Below, piece after piece: positions 1-8,960 of a stretch of DNA of 64,000 bases. Source of the stretch: JAAXGX01 sp965221595 (GTDB taxonomy: Bacteria; Acidobacteriota; Vicinamibacteria; Vicinamibacterales; UBA8438). The notes beneath the pieces were generated by a model that saw only the letters and a list, made by a program, of their open reading frames with translations, was not told the DNA's origin and ran no database searches. How positions within the stretch are numbered: the stretch's first letter is position 1; each line of letters begins with the position of its first letter. The DNA lies in the NCBI GenBank assembly GCA_965221595.1, contig OZ244900.1:248001-312000 (forward strand), written 5' to 3'. The position numbers were made by a program, and so were the translations under genes.

Positions 1-251
1 AGCCGCAGACCGTTGGGTCGGTTGGCCGGCTGGCGGTACGTCGTGACCAGCCCGTCGGTGCCCAGCTGCAGGATCCGGTCGTTGGCCAGGTCCGTGAAGT
101 AGACCGTCCCGTCCGGGTGTGCGACGGGCCCCTCGGTCATCACGACGTGGACGTTGGCGAGATGCTCGGCGGTCTGCGCCGAGCCGGTCGCGACCGCGAG
201 GACCAGCAGGCACACCGCGGCGACTTCCGAACGGAGAACCGGCTTGGTCAT
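1..251 (-). CDS. SMP-30/gluconolactonase-like secreted protein, N-terminal part
   Basis: The gene starts at an ATG whose complement lies at 249-251 and runs off the left edge of the window, so only about 83 residues are visible. They comprise a signal peptide ending near VATGSAQ and the first propeller strands, with EGPVAHPDGTVYFTD and NDRILQLGTDG. These are typical of the SMP-30/gluconolactonase/LRE family of six-bladed propellers, where the EGP glutamate is usually a metal ligand. It is probably periplasmic. The catalytic residues further on cannot be judged. A second family member with a different leader is at 46358-47413. Confidence 0.75.
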   Translation of the reverse strand, partial: MTKPVLRSEVAAVCLLVLAVATGSAQTAEHLANVHVVMTEGPVAHPDGTVYFTDLANDRILQLGTDGLVTTYRQPANRPNGLR

Positions 252-353
252 CGGAGTCTTCCTCCCGCTGTCGCGCGCCGCCACTGTCGGCCGGGCGACG
301 ATGTCTACCGGGCAGGCAGCGGCCGCCGCCTTCGCGCGCCGCGCCGTGTCTCG

Positions 354-1397
354 CTACCTGGACTCGCGGGCCGCATCGCGCGCCAGCGCGCCGCCGAGGG
401 CGGTGACGATGGCGTAGTTCCCCTCGTGGCACGCGTATTCGAGTATCCCCTCCGGGCTTTCCAGCGTGGTGAGGGGCACCGCGCCCGTCCAGGGCGCCGT
501 GTACAGGTTCGGATCGTCGACCGTGAACCGGTAGTCGATGAACTCGTCTGACACGCGCGTGAAGCGTTCGGTGAGGTTCAGCGCCTGGCCCGCGCCGCGA
601 TAGGTGCCGCTGCCGCCCCCGCCGTGGGGGATGAGGCTGAACTCGTAGCCCACGAAATTCTTCGTCTCGACGACGAGCGTATCGCCTTCCCAGCGGCCGC
701 GCGAGTCTCCCAGCCACTGGCGCATGTGCGCGGGCAGGTGCGGGCCGCCGTCGAGGGGAATGATGCGTGCATCGTGGATCATCTCGTAGACGATGACGAC
801 GTACCCGGGAATCTGGAGGATGTGGTAGACGTTGTTGTACAGCCTGGGAAACATCGCGTCGGGCAGGCCGCGCGAGATGCAGCGCATCCACACCGTGACG
901 TCCTCGACCCACGCGCCCGGCCGCGGCTCATCCTGCGACAGGCCCCGGCGCGCTTCCCGCCGCGCGTTCCATCTCTGCTGCGCGTCGGGCGTCAGCGGCG
1001 GCAGCTTGCCGTCGGCGGGTTCGACCAGCAGGTGCGTGAGATCAATCGGCGGCGTGGACCGGTTGGCGCGGGCGCCTTCGCCCCAGATGTCGCCGTCGTA
1101 GCCGACGCTGGCGGCACCGGGGAGTTTGGGACGCGCGCGCCTGGCGCGCTCCGCCTCGGCGATGTCCTCCGCCGTCTGGAATTCGAGGGGCGTCGCATTC
1201 CAGGCGGTGTTGTTCCAGATGCCCTGCAGGTCGGGGTCGCCCCACGCCGTGCGCGGCTGCACCCAGGCCGCGTCCCCGACGGCCGCCGCCACGGCGTCCG
1301 TCACCTGCGCCTGCGCGGCGGCTCCCTGCGCCCCGAACCACACGACGGCGCCCACCGCCGCAAACCGCCACGCCGCACGGAGACTGCTGCAAAGCAT
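354..1397 (-). CDS. Secreted PDLQGxW-family protein
   Basis: This is a 347-residue exported protein of unknown function. A signal peptide covers about residues 1-29, followed by the family motif WGDPDLQGIW at residues 52-61. A conserved Cys lies in RCISRG (Cys173), then GRWEGDTLVVET, and near the C-terminus YACHEGNY (Cys323). The two cysteines recur in all six paralogues of this window, so I infer a structural disulfide. The family is abundant in Acidobacteria genomes and is usually left as 'hypothetical'. It is not an enzyme class I can name. It is divergent from the cupin gene at 1640, with a 242-base region between the two starts. Confidence 0.85.
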   Translation of the reverse strand: MLCSSLRAAWRFAAVGAVVWFGAQGAAAQAQVTDAVAAAVGDAAWVQPRTAWGDPDLQGIWNNTAWNATPLEFQTAEDIAEAERARRARPKLPGAASVGYDGDIWGEGARANRSTPPIDLTHLLVEPADGKLPPLTPDAQQRWNARREARRGLSQDEPRPGAWVEDVTVWMRCISRGLPDAMFPRLYNNVYHILQIPGYVVIVYEMIHDARIIPLDGGPHLPAHMRQWLGDSRGRWEGDTLVVETKNFVGYEFSLIPHGGGGSGTYRGAGQALNLTERFTRVSDEFIDYRFTVDDPNLYTAPWTGAVPLTTLESPEGILEYACHEGNYAIVTALGGALARDAARESR

Positions 1398-1639
1398 CGT
1401 GGACCTCCCGTCCTGTCCGCCGCCGCCGGCCCCTGTCTCTCGGGCCGTAGCTTACCGCGCAGTGTCCGGCTCTGCAATCGGTCCGGCGTTGAAATGGTTG
1501 TTGGGGTCCGGCCGCCGTGAGCGGTAAACTACGTCCGCCGGACGCTGCCTTCGGGGGCGGTTCCGGCAGGCGCGAAGACGCGTACCGAGTGCAGCTGCGG
1601 GCGACGATGGCAGGCCAGGAGAGGACAAGGAGAGTCGAC

Positions 1640-2086
1640 ATGCAGAGACACGTGCGATCCCGGGTGAGCGTGCTGCTCGCCATCGTGGCGGTGGGCGCGT
1701 TCACCGCTTTCCTGTTCGGCCAACCGGCGACGACCGCGGCCGTCCAGAGCAACTTCGTCGGCGGCGAGCCGAGCCGGCCCGACTCGTCCGACATGCGGGC
1801 CGTGCGCCTGCGCTTCGAGGCCGGCGTGCGCTCGAATTGGCACAGCCACGCCGGCTGGCAGATCCTGGCCGCCGAGGAGGGCCGCGGCCGCACGCAGGAG
1901 CGCGGCGGCGAGATCATCGAGCTCGTACCCGGCGGCCGCCCGATCTTTGCGGCGGCGGGCGTGGTGCATTGGCACGGCGCGTCGCCCGACGAGCACGTCG
2001 TGCAGCTCACCGTCCTGGGCGGCGGCGACGGCGGTCCGACCTCCTGGTTCGGACCCGTGAGCGACGAGGAGTACCGCGGGGAGTAG
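1640..2086 (+). CDS. Membrane-anchored cupin, hydroxynitrile-lyase-like
   Basis: This is a 148-residue single-domain cupin with an N-terminal signal anchor (about residues 8-28). The start is chosen at 1640 because AGGAGAG lies just upstream. The metal site HSHAGWQ (His68, His70, Gln74) followed by HWHGA (His110) has the same spacing as the four metal ligands of the cupin-type hydroxynitrile lyases of Granulicella and Acidobacterium, as I recall that family. The tail PVSDEEY also resembles it. The histidine those enzymes use in catalysis, 12 residues after the last ligand, is Gln122 here. The reaction may therefore differ, and a general RmlC-type oxygenase or lyase is possible. Confidence 0.8.
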   Translation: MQRHVRSRVSVLLAIVAVGAFTAFLFGQPATTAAVQSNFVGGEPSRPDSSDMRAVRLRFEAGVRSNWHSHAGWQILAAEEGRGRTQERGGEIIELVPGGRPIFAAAGVVHWHGASPDEHVVQLTVLGGGDGGPTSWFGPVSDEEYRGE

Positions 2087-2115
2087 TCCCGCCGGATCGC
2101 TGCCAGTTATCGCAC

Positions 2116-2164
2116 CGGCGGCGCCGCGTCCGTTCCGCACGCCGCGGGACGACCGGCGCCGCCG
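2116..2164. terminator. Inverted repeat between convergent genes, terminator-like
   Basis: An 11-base perfect inverted repeat (CGGCGGCGCCG at 2116-2126, complement at 2154-2164) with a 27-base spacer fills the gap between the cupin stop (2086) and the convergent DUF1552 stop (2169). There is no clear T-run on either side. A bidirectional transcription stop is an inference from position and symmetry. Confidence 0.4.
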
Positions 2165-2168
2165 TCCC

Positions 2169-3515
2169 CTACACGGCGAGGCGCTTGAGAGTGCCGGTGC
2201 TGTCCCCGAAGCTCTCGACCGGCGTCCCCAACAGCTCGAGCACGGTCCTGTGCAGGTTCGCCAGCGGGGTGCCCTGCGGATATCGCACATAGCGCCCGCC
2301 GGTGATGCCGGTCGCCTTGCCGCCGATGAGTGCAATCGGCAGGTCCTCGTGAAAGTGCGTGTTGCTGTCGCTGATGCCCGTTCCGTAGAGGAACAGCGTC
2401 GAATCGAGCAGCGTCCCGTCGCCTGCCGGCGTCGCCGCCAGGCGCTCGACGAGATGCGCGAACTGCCGGAAGTGGTACTCGTTGACCAGGTGCAGCCGCT
2501 GCAGGTTGATCGGGCGGTCCTGGTGGTGCGACAGCGGGTGGTGCGCATCCGACACGCCGATCTCCGGATAGGCGCGCGAACTCACTTCGCGGCCCAGCAT
2601 GAAGGTGCTGATCCGCGTCAGGTCCGTCTGGTACGCCAGGGCCAGCAGGTCCATGAGCAGCTGCGCGTGCTCGGCGTAGTCGCTCGGCGTGCCGATGGGC
2701 CGGTCGACCACCGGCAGGTCCATCTCGCCCTGGCGCTCGGCCAACTGAATCCGGCGCTCGGCGTCGCGCACCGCCGCCAGGTACTCGTCCAGCTTGACCT
2801 GATCGCCCGGTCCGAGCGATCGGCCGAGATGCGCGAGCTCGCCGTTGACCGCGTCGAGCAGGCTGCGGTCGCGCCGCCTGCGCGCCCGGCGTGCCTCGGG
2901 ATCGGTCGTGCCGCTCGCGCCGAACAGCCGCTCGAATACGGCGCGCGGGTTGTTCTCGATGGGGAGCGGCGTGGTCGGCGTGCGCCAGGCGACCGTGTTC
3001 GTGTAGGCGCAGCTCGCGCCGCCGTCGCACGAGCCGAGCATCGCGTTCGATTCGATCCCCAGCTCCAGCGACGTGAGCTGGGTCTGCCGGCCCAACTCAC
3101 GGGCGGCCACCTGGTCCACCGACACCGCGGCGTACACGTCCGCGCCGGCGGTCAACTTGTACGGCACGCAGGTCAGGAACGTCCCGGCCGAGCGCGAGTG
3201 GTCGCCGCCGCCCTTGACCTCGTTGGCTGCCTCGTCGTCCAGACCGCCGCACAGCAGGACGTGTTCCTTGAGGTGGTCGAGTGCGCGGAGCGTCGGCGGC
3301 AGCGCGTCGAGCGGCCCTTCCTGCTCCGGCGACCAGAACGGCATCGACATGCCGTTGGGCACATAGAAGACGCCGAACCGCTTGACCGGCGCCGCGGCGG
3401 TCCGGCTCAGCGCCGTCAGCGCGGGGACCATGCTGTCGAGGAAGGGCAGCGCGAGGGTCGTGCCGAGGCCCCGCAACACGGTCCGACGCGGCAAGTGCTT
3501 TCTGCTGATGAACAT
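2169..3515 (-). CDS. DUF1552 family exported protein
   Basis: This 448-residue protein belongs to DUF1552, a family nearly always encoded next to DUF1592-type cytochromes in Planctomycetes and Acidobacteria. Function is unknown. The start at 3515 is preferred over an upstream ATG because AGGAGAGG precedes it at normal spacing. The N-terminus has a twin-arginine-like leader (PRRTVLRGLG followed by a hydrophobic stretch). The body contains FYVPNGM, SFLTC-like FLTCVPYK, and the C-terminal HHPLSHHQD and YGTGISDSNTHFHEDLP segments typical of the family. It lies 37 bases downstream of the DUF1592 gene and is very probably cotranscribed with it. Confidence 0.88.
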   Translation of the reverse strand: MFISRKHLPRRTVLRGLGTTLALPFLDSMVPALTALSRTAAAPVKRFGVFYVPNGMSMPFWSPEQEGPLDALPPTLRALDHLKEHVLLCGGLDDEAANEVKGGGDHSRSAGTFLTCVPYKLTAGADVYAAVSVDQVAARELGRQTQLTSLELGIESNAMLGSCDGGASCAYTNTVAWRTPTTPLPIENNPRAVFERLFGASGTTDPEARRARRRRDRSLLDAVNGELAHLGRSLGPGDQVKLDEYLAAVRDAERRIQLAERQGEMDLPVVDRPIGTPSDYAEHAQLLMDLLALAYQTDLTRISTFMLGREVSSRAYPEIGVSDAHHPLSHHQDRPINLQRLHLVNEYHFRQFAHLVERLAATPAGDGTLLDSTLFLYGTGISDSNTHFHEDLPIALIGGKATGITGGRYVRYPQGTPLANLHRTVLELLGTPVESFGDSTGTLKRLAV

Positions 3516-3552
3516 GGCGTTCCTCTCCTGCCAAGTGCAAGCGCGTATCCGG

Positions 3553-5994
3553 CTACCGGCGAGTGTCCTCTCGATGCGGTTCGTCCGCAGGTGTTGCCGC
3601 GGCAATCAGGTCGGTGGCCGGGTCGGCAGCCGCCGGGGCCTGCCGCATCCTGAACGGCGGGCTGCCGACGATGCCCTCGATCAACGACGACCAGCGATAG
3701 TCGTTCGCCGCGACGTCGCGAACCAGGCGCCGCACGGTAGGCGCGTCCCGGTAGTCGAGGCCGCGGCCGAGCGCGTAGGTCAGCAGCTTTTCGGCCACCG
3801 TGCTCACGAATGTCGTGCCCTGTCCGAGCAGCGCCTCGCGGAACGCCCGCGGACTGTCGACAGTGGCTCCCTGCCAGTCGATGGTCGCGTTGATCGGCGC
3901 ACCGCCGTCCGTCTCGCGCCATTGCCCGATGGCGTCGAAGTGCTCGAGCGCAAACCCGAGCGGGTCGATCATCGCGTGGCAGCTCGCGCACACCGGGTTG
4001 CTCCGGTGCTGCTCCATCTTCGCGCGCAGCGACGTCGGCTCGCCCGCCGGATCGTTCTCCGCCAGCGGGGGCACGTTCGGCGGCGGGGCCGGCGGCGGGG
4101 CGCCGAGGATGTTCTCCAGCATCCACTTGCCGCGCAGCACCACCGACGTGCGGTTGGCGTAGGAGGTGATCGTCAGGACGCTGGCGTGCCCCAGCAGGCC
4201 GTGACGGCGGTCGTCGTCGAGCTCGACGCGGCGGAAGCGGCTGCCGTACACGCCGTCCACACCGTAGTGCGCCGCGAGCTGCGCATTCAGGTACGTGTAG
4301 TCCGCGCGCAGCAGCTCCGGGATGGGCCGGTCCTCGCGCACCTGGCTGCGGAAGAACAGCTCCGTCTCCGTCACCATCGCTTTGCGCAGCGTGTCGTTGA
4401 ACTGTGCGAACAGGCCCCCGTCCGGCGACTGCTCGTCGATGTTGCGCACCTGCAGCCACTGGCCGACGAAGTCGTCCAGGAAGCGGTCGGCCTTCGGGTC
4501 GGCCAGCATCCGCTGAACCTGCCGCTCGAGGCCGCCCGGCACGCTCAGGCGGCCCTGCGCCGCCACGTCGAGCAGCTCGTCGTCAGGGATGCTGCGCCAC
4601 AGGAAGAACGAGAGGCGCGAGGCGAGTTCCAGGTCCGACAGGCGGTACGGCTCGCCCGCGGCGACGCCGTCCGGCTGGCGCTCCGCCCGCAGCAGGAACG
4701 CCGGCATCGACAGGATGGCCTCCAGACCGCGCTCGATCCCGGTTTCGAAATCGCCCTCCCCGCGGCCATCCCGGTAGAACGGCAGCAGCACCCCGACGTC
4801 GCGTTCGGTCACGGGCCGCCGATACGCCCGGCGGGCCAGCGTGGTCAGGATCTCGCGCGCACAGGCCTCCTCCTGCGCCGCGGCGGCACCGGCCGCGGGA
4901 CGGCAGACGAAGATCCGCTCGCGGCTCGGCGTCGCGTCAGGCACCGTGCCGCCATAGGGGCCCGCGATGAAGACCCGGTCGATGCCAGGCCGGCCGTACA
5001 CGCCGTCGACCGGCGACGGGTTCGAGTCGGTGAAGGCCACGCTCACCAGCCGCTGGCCGGCCTCCACCGGGATGCGGAGCTCCATCTCGTGGTCGGCCGT
5101 CATGCGGTACTGGTTCGTCCGAATGGCCTCGACGTCGTCGTCGGCGATGGTGAGGCCGGGTATCTGGCCGGGGAACCGGCCCCCGATGGTCCAGCGCTTG
5201 ACGAGAGCGTGATCGATGCGGAGCTCGATGTCGTGGCCGTCCTCCGCGATGCCCTGGATGGTGCCGCTCCGCGCGCCGGCCGCGCGCTTCATCCGGATCG
5301 TGAAGAGGTAGTCGCCGTCCAGCGGGAAGACGTGTTGCGCTGCCAGCCCGCCGTGCGTGCCGAACGGCATGTCCTCGTGCATGCGCGCGTCCTGCACTTC
5401 GAAGCCGAGTGAGTAGACGCGGCCGTCCGGGCGGTTGTCCGGGCTGCCCACCGCCAGGCGGCTGATCGTCGTCGCCGCGGTGATGTAGCGTGCCATCAAT
5501 GACGGCGTCATCGCGAGCACCTCGGCATTGTTGTCGAAGCCGAAGCCGGCCATGTCGCTGGGCAGCAGCTCCGCGCCGTCCACGCGCAGATCGAGCAGAT
5601 CCTCGACGGCGTTGACGTACTCCACGCGGTTGAGCCGCCGCGAGGCGACGCGGCCCGGTGCGAGCCGCGCGGCGGCTTCGCGGTCGAGCGCCGCCTCGAG
5701 TGCTCCGAGAAACGTCTCGATGGCGTCGGCGCCGGGCCGCGGGCGTCCGGCGGGCGGCATCTGTCCGGCCCGCAGCTTGCGCACGACCTTCTCGAGGGCT
5801 TCGGCATGCTCGCCGACCTGCGCCAGGTCGACCCGATCGAGCATCAGGTTCGCGGTCTGCAGCCGCTCGTTGTGACAGGTGACGCAGTAGCGGTCGAGTA
5901 GCGCGCGCGACGGCGCCTGGGCCGCGGCCTGCGGGACGGTGGCAGTGGCGAGCGCGAGCGCACAGCCGATGACGCGGGCCGTTCTCTGCACCAT
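3553..5994 (-). CDS. DUF1592-type multidomain exported cytochrome
   Basis: This 813-residue protein has a signal peptide (about residues 1-25) and an N-terminal c-type haem site YCVTCHN. It continues with the DUF1587/DUF1592/DUF1588/DUF1585 module series known from Planctomycetes and Acidobacteria. Visible landmarks are SRRLNRVEYVNAVEDLL (DUF1587), LSFFLWRSIPDDELL and DFVGQWLQ (DUF1592), VCASCHAMIDPLGFALEHFD with a second CxxCH (DUF1588), and LLTYALGRGL near the end (DUF1585). It probably acts in periplasmic electron transfer together with the DUF1552 protein just downstream, but the substrate of the pair is unknown. The ankyrin gene ends 15 bases upstream, which suggests one transcript. Confidence 0.9.
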   Translation of the reverse strand: MVQRTARVIGCALALATATVPQAAAQAPSRALLDRYCVTCHNERLQTANLMLDRVDLAQVGEHAEALEKVVRKLRAGQMPPAGRPRPGADAIETFLGALEAALDREAAARLAPGRVASRRLNRVEYVNAVEDLLDLRVDGAELLPSDMAGFGFDNNAEVLAMTPSLMARYITAATTISRLAVGSPDNRPDGRVYSLGFEVQDARMHEDMPFGTHGGLAAQHVFPLDGDYLFTIRMKRAAGARSGTIQGIAEDGHDIELRIDHALVKRWTIGGRFPGQIPGLTIADDDVEAIRTNQYRMTADHEMELRIPVEAGQRLVSVAFTDSNPSPVDGVYGRPGIDRVFIAGPYGGTVPDATPSRERIFVCRPAAGAAAAQEEACAREILTTLARRAYRRPVTERDVGVLLPFYRDGRGEGDFETGIERGLEAILSMPAFLLRAERQPDGVAAGEPYRLSDLELASRLSFFLWRSIPDDELLDVAAQGRLSVPGGLERQVQRMLADPKADRFLDDFVGQWLQVRNIDEQSPDGGLFAQFNDTLRKAMVTETELFFRSQVREDRPIPELLRADYTYLNAQLAAHYGVDGVYGSRFRRVELDDDRRHGLLGHASVLTITSYANRTSVVLRGKWMLENILGAPPPAPPPNVPPLAENDPAGEPTSLRAKMEQHRSNPVCASCHAMIDPLGFALEHFDAIGQWRETDGGAPINATIDWQGATVDSPRAFREALLGQGTTFVSTVAEKLLTYALGRGLDYRDAPTVRRLVRDVAANDYRWSSLIEGIVGSPPFRMRQAPAAADPATDLIAAATPADEPHREDTRR

Positions 5995-6009
5995 GGTCGT
6001 GGCGATCCC

Positions 6010-7644
6010 TCAGCGTTCTTCCGGGCCGCCGACCGTCTCGACGAGCGCCTCGCGGTCCGCGCGCTCGTGGATTGTGCCCGGAATGCCCAGCCGCGGGTTG
6101 GCTCCGAGCCGGACGAGGAACGCCGCCGTCTCGGGGAACGCCTGGTACTGGAAGGACTGCTTGGCGCCTTCCGCCATGCGGTAGGCGGTGCGGCCCCGGT
6201 AGTCCCGCGCGTCGATGTCCGCGCCCTGCTCGACCAGATACTGGATCACCTCGTTGAGACCGCGGAACGTGGCGCCGTGCAGGGCCGTGAAGTCGCCGTG
6301 GTTTACCGCGTTGACGTCCGCGCCCGCCTCGACCAGCACCCGAACCGCTTCCTCGGCCGGCGGCGACGGGACGCCGCGCGGTGTGAGCGGCTGATGCGAC
6401 CGCACGCCGAGCCCGGCCGCCATCATCAGCGGCGTGGTGCCGTCGTCCGTTGCCAGGTCGGGGTCCGCGCCGGCTCTTAGGAGGGCCCGCAGGATGTCCG
6501 GACTGCTGTCATAGCGGTAGTGCGCGGTCGGACCCTGGGCCCCCTGCAGGCCGCCGCCGTTCGACGACTTGGCGGCCACCCACAGCGGCGTTGCGCCACG
6601 GACGTCCCCGGTGCCGACTGCGTTCTGCTCGAACACCCCGTAGCGCGTGGTTCCGATGTAGCTCAGCACGACCGCCGACTTGTCCACCCGCGCGTTCGGG
6701 TCGGCGCCGCGGGCCAGGAGCGCCTCGACCAGCGGCAGCCGCCGCTCCGGCGTCAGCCCGGCGAGGCCGCGTCCGCCGGCGTCCACGGCCCGGCGCCCGC
6801 CGTGCTCCCGGTACCAGTCCACCAGCCAGGTGCCGATGTCGCCGGCCGCGGCGTGGAGCGCCGTCACGCCGTCGATCGTGCCGCCGGGGTCGGCCCCCTG
6901 CTCCAGCAGGAACAGGGCGAACGCGTCGTGACCGCTCATAATGGCCAGGGGCAACGCGTGGGTGCCGTCGGATCCCGGCTGATTGACGTCGGCGCCCGCC
7001 GCGATCAGGAGGCGCGCCAGCTCGACGTCCCCGTTGCGTGCGGCCAGCAGCAGCGGCGTGAACCCCTTCCGGGATGACACACTGACGTCGGCCGCGCTTT
7101 CGAGCAGAATGTGCGCGATGGCGGGATGCGGCGCCTCCACGGCCCACATCAGGGCGGTCGCGCCCGAGCCGTGCGTCACCGCGTTGACGTTCGCCCCGTG
7201 CGCCAGCAGCGTCCGCACCAGGTCGCGGTTGCCGGTGCCGGCGGCCACCATGAGCGCCGTAAGGCCGCTGTCCTGCGCCGCGTTGGGATCCGCGCCGGCC
7301 GCGAGCAGGGCCCGGGCGACGTCCACGCCCGCGTTCTCGCCGGCCCGCATCAGCGGCGTCACGCCGTGGTCGTCCGCCGCATCGGGGTCTGCACCGTGGC
7401 GCAGCAGAAACCGCACTGCCTCGGCGTCGTCCCAGTGCGCCGCCCAGAGCAGCGCCGTCACGCCGTCGGCGCGCGGCGCGTTGACGTCGGCGCCCTCGTC
7501 GAGCAGGGCCCGCACGCGTTGCCAGTCCTGGCGCGCGGCGGCGTCGACGAGGCGCAGGTCTGCTTCGGCGGCGTGCGCAACCGCCGCGAACTGCAAGAGC
7601 ACGAGGGCAGCGACAGGCCCGACAAAAGCACGAGCGGCACGCAT
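6010..7644 (-). CDS. Exported ankyrin-repeat protein
   Basis: This 544-residue protein is built almost entirely of ankyrin repeats, roughly 11-12 copies of the GADVNAxxxxGxTALMxAA pattern. It has a signal peptide (residues about 1-25, ending VAHA). The start at 7644 is chosen over the longer form because GGAGGT lies 8 bases upstream. Examples are EGADVNAPRADGVTALLWAA near the start and QGADIDARDYRGRTAYRMAE near the end. Ankyrin arrays bind other proteins. A periplasmic partner is likely but cannot be named. It is preceded by the 7750-8934 gene (105-base gap) and followed closely by the DUF1592 cytochrome. Confidence 0.9.
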   Translation of the reverse strand: MRAARAFVGPVAALVLLQFAAVAHAAEADLRLVDAAARQDWQRVRALLDEGADVNAPRADGVTALLWAAHWDDAEAVRFLLRHGADPDAADDHGVTPLMRAGENAGVDVARALLAAGADPNAAQDSGLTALMVAAGTGNRDLVRTLLAHGANVNAVTHGSGATALMWAVEAPHPAIAHILLESAADVSVSSRKGFTPLLLAARNGDVELARLLIAAGADVNQPGSDGTHALPLAIMSGHDAFALFLLEQGADPGGTIDGVTALHAAAGDIGTWLVDWYREHGGRRAVDAGGRGLAGLTPERRLPLVEALLARGADPNARVDKSAVVLSYIGTTRYGVFEQNAVGTGDVRGATPLWVAAKSSNGGGLQGAQGPTAHYRYDSSPDILRALLRAGADPDLATDDGTTPLMMAAGLGVRSHQPLTPRGVPSPPAEEAVRVLVEAGADVNAVNHGDFTALHGATFRGLNEVIQYLVEQGADIDARDYRGRTAYRMAEGAKQSFQYQAFPETAAFLVRLGANPRLGIPGTIHERADREALVETVGGPEER

Positions 7645-7749
7645 GAAGGCAGCACCTCCGACTGTACGGACCCCCTTCACGGGGCCTGGCTGAGAACGGT
7701 TCCAGCAGCACGTACACGGGCCCCCGGACACTGGCGCCGGCGGCGAACG

Positions 7750-8934
7750 TCAGCGGTCCGGATTGACCTCCTCGACGGCGTCCTCGACCGCACGCACCGT
7801 TCCGGTCTGCAGCCACTCTTCGGTTCGTGCTCTCAACGCCGCGATCGCGGACCGGCGGTTCTCGGCCGCCTCCAGCGCCGCCCGCATCGCATAGTTCTCG
7901 TCGGCCCGCGCCGCGCTCAGGATGAACGGCATGCCGTAGTTGCCTTCGTGGCAGCCCGACTGCAGCATCAGGAAGTCGTTGTCCAGAATCATCGGCCGGA
8001 GCACCGTGTACGGCTCCACGTACACGCTTGGATCGTCGATCGTCAGGCCGTACGCCATCTGGTCGGGACGTACACGCTCGTACGTCTCGACGCGCCGCAG
8101 CGTTTCGCCCGATCCGAGATAGAACGCCAACGGCCGGCGCGACGGCAGGACGGGCCCGCCATCCTGCTTGTCGTTGAAGTTCGTGGTCTCGATCACGAGC
8201 CGGTCGCCTTCCCAGCGGCCGCGGACGCGGCCGAACCAGCCGCGGATGGCGGGCGACGCCGGCTCGCGTCCGTCGAGCGGCACCAGCTGGGGATACTGGA
8301 AGCCGTCGGGCAGAATCGCCACCCAGCCGGGGGTCTGCACGATGCGGACGGTCCCCTGCAGCCCGGTCGCCGCCTGCGGCCGCATGCAGCGCTCGTTCAG
8401 GTTGCGGTCCTCCCAGGTGTCGGCCTCGCCGCGGTGCAGCCGGGCTTCTTCGCGGGCCTCCAGCCGATCGAGCAGCTCCGGCGTGTACGGCGGAATCTGC
8501 CCGTGCGACGGCGCCACGACGAGCGACGTGCGCGTCCACCGCAGCGGTCCCGGCCGTTGCGGCTGCTGCATCCACACGTTGCTGTATTCCTGGCCGTAGA
8601 TGCCTGCCTCGATCGTGTTCTCCGTCCGCTCGACGTCGGCGGCGCTGCGCGGCCCGGCGTCGTCGTCCGCGGCCACCGCGGCCTCGTAGCGGGCCAGCGC
8701 CTCCGCCTCCAGCTCGGCGATCTCCTCGTCGGTCAGGAACTCGCGGTCCCCGAAGCGGGCCGGCCGCTGCAGCGGCGTGCCCGTGTTCTCGTTGGTCCAG
8801 ATGCCCTGCAGATCGGGATCGCCCCAGGGCGTGCGCGGCACGGTCCAGTCCGCAGGCTGGGCCGCCAGGGCCAGGGCTCCCACGACTGCCGCGGCAAACG
8901 GCGTCAACACTGCAACGAGCCACCGATATTGCAT
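7750..8934 (-). CDS. Secreted PDLQGxW-family protein
   Basis: This 394-residue exported paralogue starts at 8934 (MQYRWLVAV), with GGGAGG just upstream. A signal peptide ends near ALALAAQ and is followed by WGDPDLQGIWTNENTGTPLQRP. Family landmarks are RCMRP (in place of RCITRG), GRWEGDRLVIETTNFND and GCHEGNYGMPF. A C-terminal extension of about 50 charged residues (ALEAAENRR to the end) is absent from most of the other copies. Function is unknown. The preceding gene (8961-9782), a shorter relative, ends only 26 bases upstream, so the two are likely cotranscribed. Confidence 0.85.
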   Translation of the reverse strand: MQYRWLVAVLTPFAAAVVGALALAAQPADWTVPRTPWGDPDLQGIWTNENTGTPLQRPARFGDREFLTDEEIAELEAEALARYEAAVAADDDAGPRSAADVERTENTIEAGIYGQEYSNVWMQQPQRPGPLRWTRTSLVVAPSHGQIPPYTPELLDRLEAREEARLHRGEADTWEDRNLNERCMRPQAATGLQGTVRIVQTPGWVAILPDGFQYPQLVPLDGREPASPAIRGWFGRVRGRWEGDRLVIETTNFNDKQDGGPVLPSRRPLAFYLGSGETLRRVETYERVRPDQMAYGLTIDDPSVYVEPYTVLRPMILDNDFLMLQSGCHEGNYGMPFILSAARADENYAMRAALEAAENRRSAIAALRARTEEWLQTGTVRAVEDAVEEVNPDR

Positions 8935-8960
8935 CGAATCCCTCCCGGCTTCCGCGGCCG

